Shown here one piece after another: positions 1-11,580 of a stretch of 64,000 nucleotides of DNA. Position 1 is the stretch's first letter, and every line of letters begins with the position of its first letter. A model generated the notes under the pieces. It was not told the DNA's origin and made no database searches. It saw nothing but the letters and a program-made list of their open reading frames with translations. The position numbers and the translations under genes were made by a program. Origin of the DNA: Arbacia lixula (taxonomy: Eukaryota > Echinodermata > Echinoidea > Arbacioida > Arbaciidae); the NCBI GenBank assembly GCA_963669155.1, contig OZ022579.1, forward strand, positions 19,432,398-19,496,397. Direction: 5' to 3'.

Positions 1-215
1 TAAAATTCGAGGGTCATTAACCTTGAGAATAATTAGGCTTCTGGGAAGTGGTCATAAATAATGTGGAAACGTGATTGGGCGGGGGAGTGATAAATGGACT
101 TATGACACATAAAACTAGTCGTTAACTGTTACAGATAGAGAGAAGACTTTATGCTACATACAGCTCACCACATGTCCTTTGTTGTGAGCTTTTTCCCACC
201 CTGCTAATAGATTAT

Positions 216-643
216 CAAAGTGGTATCGCTATTTGAGCAATGTAGTCAGGACAACTGGTTCTAAACAAAATTCCTCCAGTGAGAGGTTTACTGCTTCGAT
301 ATTGTCTAGCACTCCCAATTAGAGTCCCTGCTGTGATCACCGCTGTTTGCTCTACCTGCATAGCTTAGAACCATTTTTCTTGATGATAAATTCAAATGAT
401 GTCACAATTCATTACTCTTTTTAAGAAGATCACTTCATGTAGCGATCTTGAAGTACCATGGTGGTCAGCTGTTTCATATGAGTGGGGACAACTTATTCTA
501 AACTGGGAATTTAGCAAACAGGGGTGATCACAGCAGGCTCTCTCAATGAGAGTGCACTAGCCAGCTAGACAATGTCATACCAGTGATGTTGTTTAGAACC
601 AGAAACCTGCAAAACAGTGGATATGACAACACCACTTTTAGGT
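216..643. repeat. Foldback MITE-like element in the YARS2 upstream intron
   Basis: The left part (about 216-345) and right part (about 501-643) are imperfect reverse complements of each other. Shared blocks include GGTTCTAAACA near 258, inverted near 590, and TGCTGTGATCACC near 330, inverted near 523. A shorter relative lies at 37830-38045 inside SNX14. No open frame of note is inside, so this is a non-autonomous DNA element of unknown superfamily. The exact ends and target duplication were not resolved. Confidence 0.75.
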
Positions 644-775
644 ATTGTATTCTTGCTGACTTTCATAATTAAATGGATGACATTCTTATTGGTACGTAAG
701 AGATGGGATGGAGTCTGAACATAGAGATGTGCATAGGGGTTTAACAAAAGTGAGTTGTGGAATTGGTCTCGGCAG

Positions 776-3700
776 ATTGGAGGGGCCACAGCATTGATTG
801 GTGACCCCAGTGGCAAGACGAGTGAGAGGGACATGTTGCAGCAAGAGGTTGTAGATGGGAACGCTGCATCCATTCACCAGTCTCTCCAGAGAATCTTCAC
901 TAATCATGAGAGACATTTGTGGAGTCGAGGCAAATCCCTGCCAGAAATCAGGTAGGGAGTAGTGGCCGCCCACTCTCTCACTACCATAGGTTTATATATA
1001 ATTTAGTAAATCAATGGGCTGTAAGAAACTTGATACCAATAAGTTTCATAGTATTTTTACTTTGCTATGCTGTTAAGGGCTGGACAGTCATATCTCACAA
1101 CAAAATAAGTCCCAAACAAATATTTATTTTATTAAATTTTTTCCAGTTTTATTTAAGCAGGGTGGCCTCTTCAGTGATAAAACTGTTGTCATTGAGGGCC
1201 CGGATGGATAAAAAATACATACAAATACAGTGAAACCTGTATAAAAGAAAAGTTTGAAGACTTTCAAGTGAGACAATGAATGTGGAATTCATAAGCAGAC
1301 TATAGTTGTTACCTTAATGTTTTTTTTTATTCAGGCTTCAATGAAAAACATTGTTCAAGGGAAATGAAAAATGTCATTCTATACAGTTACATGTGCATGT
1401 AGTTGATAATGCCAGTTTCACTGTACATGGACTATGGACTCTGGACTACGTATTTTCTTATCTGTCCCATGAAGCTGTTAAATAAGTATAAATAAGTATA
1501 AACAAATATGATTGTATATTGATCTAACATTGCATGAAAGACATACAATTCTCTCATGCCATGTGTTGATATCACATAAGCACATTTTATATTTATTGTT
1601 TACAGGTCCTACTAAAAGCTGCTAAGAGCAGCTAAGAGTTCATGATCGTTATAGCTATCTTTATGTATCGCTGTGCAGAGGCTGCCAAGGGATTTTACTG
1701 TTTTATGCAAAATTCTTCTACGATATTTATTCAAGTCACTGAGCAACCATTTTAACAGTCCTGCAGATGTCCATCATGTGTCTTCGGTGTCAACTAGCTT
1801 GTGTCTTCTGCTGGTCTTGGCAGCTTATTTGCTGATTTTGGCTACTCTTGGCTGCTCTTAAATATTATCGGTAGTAGGAATTAGTATGAACGATTGTTTA
1901 CAGATTATGTAACCTTAATATAGGGCAAGTGACATAATTGTTGCAACTCTCTGCCATCCCCCATATTGTATTTATATAGTGTGAATGGGCCTCTATTGAG
2001 ATATACACTGTGCAATCTTTACATCGGACAGAATTCTCAACAACAAAGAATGGTACCGAGACAAGAACCTGGTGCAGTTTTTGGGGTCATATGGACGCTT
2101 CTTCAGAATGGGCACCATGCTGTCCAGACAGAGGTATGTAAGGCACCTCAGAAGGGGGTGGGTAGGGTGGGGTGGGGGTCATGTGTGCAAAATGCGCAGT
2201 CTACTATAGGCCCATTTAAATGTGACTTTCAATATATTCTATACTACCCAGGAAGGGGGAGGGGTTTAGTTTGTTCAGTCTTAATGAAGTCCCAGTGAAA
2301 GGTGACCTGCCAATAGTCTATATTACCCAGGAGGAGGGTTTGGTTGGGGGGCTCTCGTGTGGTAGATTGTGCAGTCTAATATAGTTCCAGTTACAGGGCA
2401 TCACCTCCCAAAACATGATACCAATAATGATTTTACATCCTCTGAGAGGATTCTGTAATCATAGAACAAAGGAATAGGTTGCTGGAGTTCCAGAACTGAA
2501 CTTCTCCATTAATTCTACTTGCATCATTTGTCTTTCCCCCCGCCCATATGTTATGAGTCAGTTTAGCAACTTACAGCTGAATACTGCAATGAATTATTAC
2601 ATCACACATGTGTTGCCAATAGGAGAAGTCAAACTACAAATGGCCATGAATACTTTATTACTGTAAATCATATTGTGCTTAAACTTTCAGTTATCTGCTT
2701 CTATTGAAATGAGATCTTTTCAGGATGATTATCCCTTTCAGTGCTTGTTAGGTTGTGGACAAGAGTGTAAAGATCACTGCAGGTCACACAGTTCAATCCT
2801 TCCTACGACTCTGTGACTGGCCGAATCACAGGACTAGGTCAAGTACAGTATTAAGTGATGTCACAGTTGCAGTAGTAGGTGCTTATGACTGCAGAATTAT
2901 GGCCAATTAGGTTCCATCACTGCAGTGGCCTTACATGGCATTCCTATTTGATTCCGTCCCCGTGTTGGCAGCGTCCAGACCAGACTGGCCAGTCCTGAGG
3001 GAATGAGCTTTGCAGAGTTCACCTACCAGATGTTCCAGGCGTATGACTTCCTGCATTTACACAAGGAGTATGACTGTACATTACAGGTAGGAGACTCTCA
3101 GATGCTGCTTTATTGGGATTTAGTTTGTTCTGCAGGAGAGATTTATCAGTTCATTTCAACAATCGCTACAATGATGGCTGAAATCAGACAAATATGGGCA
3201 TTTTGCCTAGGTTTGTCTACGAAATACTGCTTTTCCTAAATTGTTTTTCACTATACACTGTCAATTGTGTGTTTTAGGCCTTTTGTTTGATCTTGTTTTT
3301 ATCTAACTTATCAAAATTCATCTTTGAAGCATAACAAAAGATAGAAATAAAGAAAAACGCAAGCAATATACAATAGTAATAAATAATACAAGTCATAAGA
3401 ATTGATTAACAATGTCAAAGTTTTTCAATATGATATTGTTCTCTATGCTTTTCAGCATATTGAAGAAGAAAAAATTGCTCTTCAAACCCATTTTTCAAAA
3501 TGAGATCTATGATCTAAACATAAATATGTAGCAGTGTCCTCCAGTCATTTTTTTTTCTCTTAAAAAGCCAGTTTAGAATAGGGTAAATGAAGATGACCAT
3601 ATTATTATTATTTTGTCCCTTCTACCATTCAGCTAGGAGGTACTGACCAGTTAGGTAACATCATGTCTGGCCATGATCTTATCAAGAGAGTCACAGGGAA

Positions 3701-6700
3701 AGACGTCTATGGTAAGTGTGTCTATATATTTTATTTAAATGAAATGTATCCACTTTTCTTTGTTAATTTCAAATAATCTACCCCCAATCAGGTGTATATG
3801 TTAGTGAGGGCACTGTGGTATAGTGGTGAGAGCTCTTGACTCTTGCAGAGAGATCCTAGGGTGCATACACCCTAGGGCAAGGTGTTTTGCTCATGTTTGT
3901 CCTTCGTAACTTATGTGGCAAGAATATAGTATTCCTGATCTAATTAAATCAACTAGCTTCTAGGGCTACATGCTTGGCTGTAGCCAGGGTAATAATCAAG
4001 CACTTTGGGTAGTACCTCGTACTAGGAAAGCGCTTTATAAAAGCTGATTATTTATTATTATCATGATGTTAGGTCTGACTGTGCCTCTCATAACGAGCTC
4101 TACGGGTGACAAGCTTGGCAAGACGGCCGGCAACGCAGTCTGGGTCAACAAAGATAAAACGTCAGAGTTTGACATGTACCAGGTGAGGTGGCTGATGCAG
4201 TAATGCCATTTTAGCCCCCAAGATGCAAAAAAAAAGTGCCCATGTTTAAAGTAAATCTAGTTATCTGAGAGAGTATATATACAGCATGGTTCGGCATGGT
4301 ATCAGGCTTGAAATGTAGCTTAAGTCCCCCCATCCCCCATCCCCAAATGTAAAAAAGGGCCCCTGTAAAATATGAAAGGGCCTTTTTTTCCTGAGAAGGC
4401 AGGATGTCTATCTCCAGCCATACACTGATTAATTGCAAGGATGTTAGGATGTTGTCGTTTCATCTATTAAGTTTGCTGATGGCCGAAGCTAAGGCTGCTA
4501 ATCATGGCAATTACAGCCACTTTCAAACGGTTGAGTTATTACAGTCATCCTACCATATCTACATGTATCATGTTGGATTTAAGCTTGGGGTCATAATGGG
4601 CTGCCAGCTTAAAGGGATTGTGCACCCAGAAAATGAGTTGGTTTCAATAAAAGCAGAAACATAAAAGAAACATATAAGTGAAGGTTTGATGAAAATCCGT
4701 CAAAGGCCAAGAAAGTTATTATCTTTTAAAGTTTTGATTTTGTGACATCATGTGCAAGGTGCTCTCCCATATGTTGTGTACAATTTTCTTAGACAGTGTA
4801 AATTTTCTCAGAATTTCAGTACTCATTTCAGTACTTTTAGTACAGTGCATGAAATATCAATCACTTTGATTATTTGTCCCATTGCTTCTCTGTCAGTACT
4901 TCATCAGGACGCATGACAATGAGGTGGAGAAGCTGCTCAAATTATTCACTTTCCTGCCGCTACAAGAAATTGAATTGGCTATCAGGAAGCATAAGGTAAG
5001 CAACACTTCAATTTAGATTATGTACTGCTTTAATTATCAATGATAGCTTATTATTGATTCATTCATTTATTCTAATAAGGGTGAGCAAAACTTCAATTCT
5101 TAATTAACTATGGCCTCAATCATTCAATTATTAATGATGGTTTATAACTGATTTATTTATTGATTTACCATTACTGATGAGGGTAAATAGAACTTACATT
5201 TTGATTGATTACTGCCCTAGTATTTCAAGCTTAAATGATAGTTTAGAATTGATTCATTCAGTTATTAACCATTAATGATAAGAGTGATCAAAGTAAAATT
5301 CTTGTTTATTATGGCCTCAATAATTCAATTATAGTTTACATTTGATTAATTTATCCATTTTCCATTCCTGAATAGGGCTAAAAAACATTTAAATTATAAT
5401 TAATTACATCATGAATTAAATGATTAATGATAGTTTATGATTAATTGCATTGATCCATTTATTTACCATTACTGTATTGTGTTTTATATTTATCAATGGA
5501 TATACACTGACTGGAGATTTCATTTTACAGTGGCACATAAGCATAGCTGATTAGGCAAAAAGAAACATCAGAACTTGTCCAAAATAATATATCATACATG
5601 TTCATATATCACAGTTTTAATGATCTGCATAACAATGACAGTCACTGAATTAATCTCACGTCTTTGTTTTTTTTAACATCCCTTCTAATAGGCAAAGCCA
5701 GACAAGAGATCAGCACAGACATTGTTGGCGGAACAAGTCGTTCTCCTTGTGCATGGAGGTTTGTATAGACGTTGAGTAGCAAGTGCATGCGAAATTGCTT
5801 CTCATTCTCTTGCCACACAGACTCCTGTTTAACCAGCAATTGTGTTTTATGCCCGCACCTCAGAGTGTCAAATGTCAGTGAACATTGCCAGAGTTGGCAA
5901 AAAATGGTCCCCTAGGGATTTTTTTTTCTACAGTATCCAATGGTCCAGTTTCAATGTAATGTGATAAAATAATGGATTACTTTGTTGAGATATACAGATA
6001 TTGAGATATGAGGTTAATTTGAGATTAAGCAGTTATGGCTGTCACATGCAGAGCTATTAAAGACGTTCAGATGTCAAGCTGTGTTCTGATTTCTCTTTCT
6101 TCTTCCTGCTTTCTCTCTTTAGAGGAGGGCTTACAGAGAGCCAAGAGACAGACTAGCGCCCTCTATGACAAGGATCCAGGAGCACTGGAGAGGCTGAGCA
6201 TAGAGGAGGTTAGCCAGCTGTTCAAGGGAGCTGGTCTAGTGGAGCTACCTCTGGAGCCTGGACTAACTGTGTACCAGGTGGGCGTAGCAACAGGAGCTCT
6301 GCCAGAGGGTGAGTTAGCTTCCCGTTCTTAACCTAGAGGTAGAGATGAGCCATTTCAGGGAGCTGGTCTAGAGGAGCTGGTCTAGACGAACTGGTCTAGT
6401 GGAGCTGATGTAGGTGGGCTGTTCTAAAGGGACTGGTATAGTGGGGCTGGTCTAGGGGCTGTTCTAGTAGAGCTGGTGTAAGGGGATTATTCTAGTGGAG
6501 CTGTTCTAGTGAAGCTGGTCTCAGGGAGCTGATCTAGTGGAGCTGGTCTAGTAAAGCTGGTCTAGTAAAGCTGGTCTAGGGCCTGTTCTAGTAGAGCTGT
6601 TCTAAGGTGGATGTTTTAATGGATCTGGTCTAATGGATCTGGTCTAGGGGAGCTGTACTATTGGTGCTTTCCTAGTGGAGCTGGGATGCAATTGTAGTAA

Positions 6701-8794
6701 ATGCAATTGTAGTAAAGCTCTTCATGTGGAGCTGGTCTAATGGACATGGTCTTGTAGAGCTGTTCTCGCGGATCAGGTCTAGGGGAGCTGGTCTAATGGT
6801 CTAGCTAATGTATGAATTTGACACAAAGCTCCCCTGAACCACATGGATGTTATGCATGTTAAGCCCTTTACGTCGTCTGTCATCTTCCTATGTGATATGA
6901 TTGGTGATACACTTTTAAAATGCAGTTATAGTTGACTAGCTGATTTGAATTGCATGGATAAATGTTGACTCTATGTCATTTGTCATCTTCCTGCCTTACA
7001 TGATTGGTGATGCATCCTAAAATGCAGCAATGTATGTTTCGTCTGGGCAGGACGCGGGATACGTCTGATCGAGGACGGAGGGTTCTATGTCAACCACCAG
7101 AGGGTCACGAACCCACAGGAAGTTGTACAGAAGGGATTACACATTCTCAGCAATGACATCACGCTCATACGGATCGGTGAGTGTCTTGAAAGCATCACGG
7201 GTCAAGGGGTAGTATTTAGATTTAAAGGTGATATTCATAGAAAATCCCTAAATATGAAGATATTTATCTACAGAAAGTTTATGAGCCATACAATGAGCTT
7301 GGATGACATTTAAACAATATATCACTTCCGAAAAAGCGAAATTAGGGTGAAAGCAATCGCCCTATCCTGTGAGACTAATTTGCCCTACTGTCATCCGAAA
7401 CCGCTTTTAGGTTTGACGTAAGAAAAGGGAGGCGTTATTGTGCATCACACATGCCAATCCGCAGCTTCTTTTCCGCCAGAAGCATCATGCATTATTAATG
7501 GAACTGTGATGGCAGTTGCTAGTGGATTAAGAAGTGTGATACACAATGGTCATTGTGAACATTTGTGTGTAGATTGCAGTTAGTCTCTATAGCTGTGTGA
7601 AGCATATCCCGGCTGTGATGTACACACAAAGCCACTTACCCGTAGGCGATTTTGTAGGTCAGAAGAGAGTCAATTTAGTGAAATTTGATTTTCATAAAAC
7701 ACAAAATGAACACTTTCATGGCATGTTAGCTGCATAAATTGCTTTAATAACTCATTCAATTATAAAATAAACTATATTTATTTGATTTTATTTCCTATAA
7801 GTATCACCTTTTATAATGCTTTAGCACACCAACGTGTACAAACTGAACTAACTTTTTATGGCTGCTGCTGGTAAGGGTAAAATGAGTTTCATAGTTCACC
7901 TTGTGTCAGTCGTCTTAGCGTTTCTGTGCCAGATAAAATGCTGCTCTATAGGATTTGTGCACATTATTAATGACAGAATGCACACCTGGTATTTAAAGGG
8001 TTAAAGGGCTATTGTTTGGAGGAAGCTCTGAGGTCGATTGAGAGACAAGAGAGAAGATGGAGTGGACAGGGTAAGAGTCAGAGTATTTTTTTTTAGAGCT
8101 CAGCTCTGAAAAAATGTTTGTTCAGAGAGCTTACCTCTCCAAAAGAATACACTCCACTCTTTGTTCTGTCTTTTCCCCCACCTGTTCTCTGAGAAGCTCT
8201 TTTCCAGAGCTATTCTGAAGAATAACCCAATAATCATAGGAGTAACACATGGTCTACTATGAAACTCCATGTACACTCCTCACCATGCACAAACTTTCCT
8301 TTAAGGAATGTATCATCTAGATTATATTTAGGGATGTATTGGTATGCAGGTTGTCAGTTTATTGATATACACTGTAGGACAAAATCTGTGAGGTAAATCT
8401 ATGAAAAATAAGTATCCCGTTTTATTTGCCATTCGAAAAGTTAGAAAGGGAAAGGCATATGGTGGTAATGGAAAAGAAGATCTTCAGGAAATTCATGAAA
8501 GTGAAAAAATAAAAATGTATTACACATACATGATATAAATGTACTAAGTTATTGCAAGTGATCTGAGAATTTGAATATATGTAAGTTCTATTTTGAACTA
8601 AAATTGTTGTTTTGTAATTTTATCATGAGGTGAATTATGTTTTTCAACATTTATATGTGCCCTCAAATCTTTTTTCTTTCTTTCTCTTTGTTTCTCTCTT
8701 CTTTTTGTTGTCATCCAATTTGTTGTACGATACTTGTTTCTCTTCTGCACATCCAACAGGAAAGAAAAACTACACCATTGTAAAGTGGGTGTGA
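776..8794 (+). CDS. YARS2: Mitochondrial tyrosyl-tRNA synthetase, 5' partial (10 exons)
   Basis: Charges mitochondrial tRNA-Tyr with tyrosine in the mitochondrial matrix (class I aminoacyl-tRNA synthetase). Exons: 776-951, 2032-2133, 2972-3086, 3633-3711, 4073-4182, 4897-4995, 5692-5758, 6123-6308, 7051-7176, 8760-8794. All have AG/GT borders, phases agree throughout, and they give 364 residues ending at TGA. Seen in order: [17 protein letters not shown] in the first exon, [37 protein letters not shown] of the tyrosine pocket, the KMSKS-type loop [11 protein letters not shown], then the C-terminal S4-like part ([15 protein letters not shown]) ending YTIVKWV. The human protein is about 477 residues, so roughly 110 N-terminal residues, including the mitochondrial presequence and HIGH motif, lie in exon(s) before the window. 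The KMSKS-type serine is threonine here (KLGKT against KLGKS in human). Identity is very secure; exon borders are my reading of splice signals. Confidence 0.95.
952..2031. other. YARS2 intron, no gene seen
   Basis: This intron lies between the first two visible YARS2 exons. It is AT-rich unique-looking sequence with several T runs and a doubled AATAAGTATA near 1480. I see no convincing coding exon or structured repeat in it. Confidence 0.6.
2134..2971. other. YARS2 intron, no gene seen
   Basis: The first part carries loose repeats of a short unit around TATATTACCCAGGAGG (about 2226-2345). The rest shows nothing I can name. The exon at 2972 follows a short pyrimidine-poor acceptor ending GGCAG. 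Confidence 0.55.
3803..4066 (+). repeat. SINE with tRNA-like head and L2/CR1-like tail
   Basis: The head GTGGTATAGTGGTGAGAG resembles a tRNA-type box A. The box B region is degenerate. The 3' part has AAGCACTTTGGGTA, then GAAAGCGCTTTATAAAAGC followed by a TTATTATTAT run, which is the tail style of L2/CR1 LINEs and the SINEs they mobilise. It lies in a YARS2 intron, and its tail ends only a few bases before the acceptor AG at 4071-4072. Confidence 0.7.
4609..4800 (+). repeat. MITE-like repeat, TTAAAGGGAT end
   Basis: From TTAAAGGGATTGTGCACCC onward this matches, in reverse complement, the sequence ending near 50164. Shared blocks include GGTTTGATGAAAATCCGTCA, TGTGACATCA and GTGCTCTCCCATATGTTG, with a few differences. 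It is one end of a dispersed element in a YARS2 intron; the other end is not clear. Confidence 0.75.
6358..6803 (+). repeat. Minisatellite GGAGCTGGTCTAGTG in YARS2 intron 8
   Basis: About 25-30 degenerate copies of a 10-20 base unit built on GGAGCTGGTCTAGTG fill this stretch just after exon 8. The same string GGGAGCTGGTCTAGTGGAGC is coding sequence inside exon 8 at 6226-6245 (residues G-A-G-L-V-E-L), so the array appears to be seeded from the exon. Confidence 0.9.
7221..7814. repeat. MITE with AAAGGTGATA terminal inverted repeats
   Basis: The left end AAAGGTGATATTCATAGAAA pairs with the right end, whose reverse complement reads AAAAGGTGATACTTATAGGA. The element is about 595 bases with no coding frame and lies within a YARS2 intron. 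Superfamily is unknown. Confidence 0.75.
8001..8225. repeat. GAGAG/AGCTCT-rich repeat, possible MITE
   Basis: This stretch starts TTAAAGGGCTATTG and carries GATGGAGTGGA, inverted as TCCACTC, plus several AGAGCT motifs. A similar GAGAG and TTAGCTCTGAAATGAGCT stretch is at 50515-50630. The relation is weak and borders are uncertain. Confidence 0.35.
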
Positions 8795-8872
8795 CAAGCT
8801 CCCTAGCAACAGACTACCATCACGAAGAGGGCGCCAGACCCGACGGTGACAACAGCTATACATGGGAACTTG

Positions 8873-8878
8873 AATAAA
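8873..8878 (+). terminator. Candidate YARS2 polyadenylation signal
   Basis: AATAAA lies about 80 bases after the YARS2 stop codon in GAACTTGAATAAATCAG. It is the nearest canonical signal. Other AATAAA strings occur further downstream (for example near 12063, followed by a run of A), so a longer 3' UTR is also possible. Confidence 0.45.
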
Positions 8879-9131
8879 TCAGAATCTATGGCTGTGAAAA
8901 TTTGTTGCCATTGTTCATGTGGTACCAAAGAGTGATATTGCATTAGCATGTTGCTAAGACAACTGGCTACATCTATGCTTCATGCGGGAAGAGTAAACTG
9001 TGATGCTAGCCAGTTAAAATATCTTCTTGTACCTGCACCCCCTTGCTCAAGGAAAGTGTTGCTTTTAAAACCAGATACATGCACCTGCGTAACATTGGAT
9101 GTGACGACACAACATTGGTACGCTGTTCCAC

Positions 9132-9283
9132 CTGGGCCCCTGTTGCATAAAACTTACCTTGCTACCAATAACAACTTCTATGGAAACCTTGAATTTGATT
9201 GGCTGTTGAATGATATTATCATGGTAATTACTATTGATGACAGAGTTACCATTAATGGTAAGTTTTATGCAACAGGGCCCTGG
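9132..9283. repeat. Foldback MITE, TTGCATAAAACTTACC family, copy 1
   Basis: The left end CCCCTGTTGCATAAAACTTA is mirrored by TAAGTTTTATGCAACAGGG at the right end. The element is about 150 bases and includes inverted ACCATTAATGGTA blocks. Relatives lie at 12804-12966, 37537-37696 and 55329-55482. Confidence 0.85.
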
Positions 9284-9404
9284 AAAGTTCTGCTGATAGC
9301 CAATAGTTAGCAGCCATACCCCTCTCAGTTATGAAGTGGTAACCTCATGAAGGCAAGATCACATTTTCAAAAGTCAATGGACTTTCTTCATTACTCCAAT
9401 CCAA

Positions 9405-9530
9405 GGCACTGTCTTGTAAAGATTTATGATTAATCACAACTTGACTTGTGATTGATCTCAATGGTAAATCTGTACATTAGTGATAGGGACTTGATCTGAA
9501 TCAATCACAACAATTTAAAAGACAGGGCCC
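9405..9530. repeat. MITE, CAGGGCCC / GATTGATATCAATC family
   Basis: This short inverted element has GCACTGTCTTGTAAAGAT at the left and AAAAGACAGGGCCC at the right, with TGATTGATCTCAAT inside. It belongs with better copies at 38694-38807, 39325-39454 and 39826-40019 and an eroded one at 61690-61833. Confidence 0.7.
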
Positions 9531-10659
9531 AAGTTTTAAAATAACTCTTCTCTTGACAGCGTCTTAGAATGCGAGGTATCGCCGATACACAAGTATGTCA
9601 GAGCATTTAAGTAAAAGTAACACATAGTATGAAGAATGATATGCTTTGCATACCGGTGCATTATTCAGTCTAAATGCGACTAAGATCTTTATCAAAAGTC
9701 TATGCATCTTGTTGCCACTGCTTAGTGTATCTTAAGTTGTGTATTTAATTCTCCTTGCTGCATATTGGGGAAAGGCATCCCATAATGCACCACCAACCAT
9801 AGTTCATTTTTGTTTACGGTCGTGTCCGCTTCCTGTGCAATGTACTTTTATACTTGCATGTTATGCAGAATGGAGAATTAGGACTCTTTCTAAAGATTAA
9901 TTGCCATGCTGTTATCTCTGATATCCAGTGAAATGTTTTGCCAAGATATTAACAATATGTGCTATGTAAACATTTGTATTCGTTCCCTACTAAGCTTTTG
10001 TACGGAACCCAGTCAAAGAGAATTTTATCTTTCTGAAAGTGCATTGAAATCAGCCATGGTTTTCCACAAATATGAACACATTATCTAGTTTATATGTCTT
10101 CTATAAATGAGACACGAACTGTGACAAGTTATTATCTTATGATGTATGCAAGATATTGGCTCTGATGATTTGCAAGTTTGTGTATGGGAAAGTTGCAGAA
10201 TAAGAATTGGAAGGATATCCTGTAGAATTGTACAGAAAATTCAGGATAAAAGGAAATTGGATGTGCTTTTATCACTTTATGAGTGATATGTACGTCAATG
10301 TTTCAGGGAATCGTATTTCAATATATGAATTTGGAGAACATTTCCTCTCCTTTTAAAGAATGCTCTGGGTACATGTTTATGTAGTGATTGTATTCATGTA
10401 TATGCATTTCTCTAATTTTTCTGACTTGTACTGCATTTGGGAAACCATCGCATCACACAATCTCCTTTGGAAAGTGTTTTGATACATGTCATATAATGCA
10501 GTTCATTTGTAATAGTTCAATTGGACAACAACTTAAAGACTTGCCAAGAATACTGGTATCATATGTTGAGTAGAACAATGGCAATTATTTACCATTATTT
10601 ACCAAATGTACTAGTCATGGCACAGTAAAGCTCAAATTGAATCTTGTTTGTGTGAAATG
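9531..10659. other. Intergenic, no gene seen
   Basis: AT-rich sequence downstream of YARS2. Small open frames exist but show no recognisable protein, no codon pattern and no splice context, so I call no gene. Confidence 0.6.
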
Positions 10660-11580
10660 CAGGAGTGGTCACTGCAAAACATTCTAAACTTAAATCTAGG
10701 AAAAACTGAAGTTGTGCGTGTAAACCTCGTGATAAATTACAACCATCGCTGTCAATAACAGTATTGGATATTCCCGTTTTGTCAGTTTCAAAAGCATGTG
10801 ACCTTGGAGTTATTGTTCAGGATGATCTTAGTATGAACACTCACATTGTTAATATTTGTAAATCGGCTGCCATTGGACGACATAGGATTGGGAAGATTTG
10901 GCATTTCTTGGATAAAGCGACCACAGAGAGGCTTGTTCACGCATTTATTTTTAGTTACTTAATTTCAATAATGGTCTGTTTCTGGGAATCTCCTAGACTC
11001 AATTAAATAAACTCCAGCGTGTACAGAATTCAGGTGCAAGGCTTGTGACGCGGAAAAGGAAACGCATAACTGCAATCCTATGTAGTCTCCACTGGCTTCC
11101 AATAAGGGCTGGTGTTCAGTTTAAAATCCCCACTCTAGTATTCAAGTGCTGATGTGGAAACGCTCTGGTCTATCTTACTGAAGTCATCAAACGATACCAG
11201 CCTAGTTGTAATCTTCGTTCTCAATCAAAAAATCTTCTCTCTGAAATTTGTGTAAAATCTAAGACATTCAGAGATAGAGCTTTTGCAAATATGGCACCCA
11301 AATTATGAAATAACCTCCCCCAGGCATTAGATCTTTGACAGACTTCGATCAATTCAAATCAACACTAAAGACACATCTTTTTGATAATTATTAGTTATTT
11401 TCAAATTCTTACATAATCAATTTTTACTTTCACATGCATAGAGGCTATTTGAATGGTATTATGAGTCTCTAAGAATTGAATATTATTATTATTTAAGGCA
11501 TACTCTCAGACAATGGTTTACCATGATCGTGTGTGGCAAATCACTTAAAAATTGTGGTGATATATAAATTGTTTGACAAA
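10660..11580 (+). mobile_element. CR1-type LINE fragment, 5'-truncated, reverse transcriptase C-terminus
   Basis: Translation gives the end of a CR1/L2-type reverse transcriptase: NLGKTEVVRV, then DLGVIVQDDLSMNTH, ICKSAAIGRHRIGKIWHFLD, ATTERLVHAF, LQRVQNSGARLVTRKRKR, LHWLPIRAGVQFKI and a final FRDRAFANMAPKL. The longest open frame is only 80 codons. Stops and shifts interrupt the rest (for example after WESPRLN and around VFKC), so this is a dead copy. The 3' part has a TTATTATTATT stretch and a GATATATAAATTG tail. The 5' thousands of bases (endonuclease and most of the polymerase) are absent, the usual result of incomplete target-primed reverse transcription. Confidence 0.85.

Noticed and set aside
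1-775. First coding exon of YARS2 inside the window
   Set aside because: No HIGH-type motif or presequence frame was found. The stretch is largely a foldback element, so the exon must lie upstream.
8948-9310. 120-codon plus-strand frame downstream of YARS2
   Set aside because: Its second half is the inverted-repeat MITE at 9132-9283, and no protein similarity is apparent.
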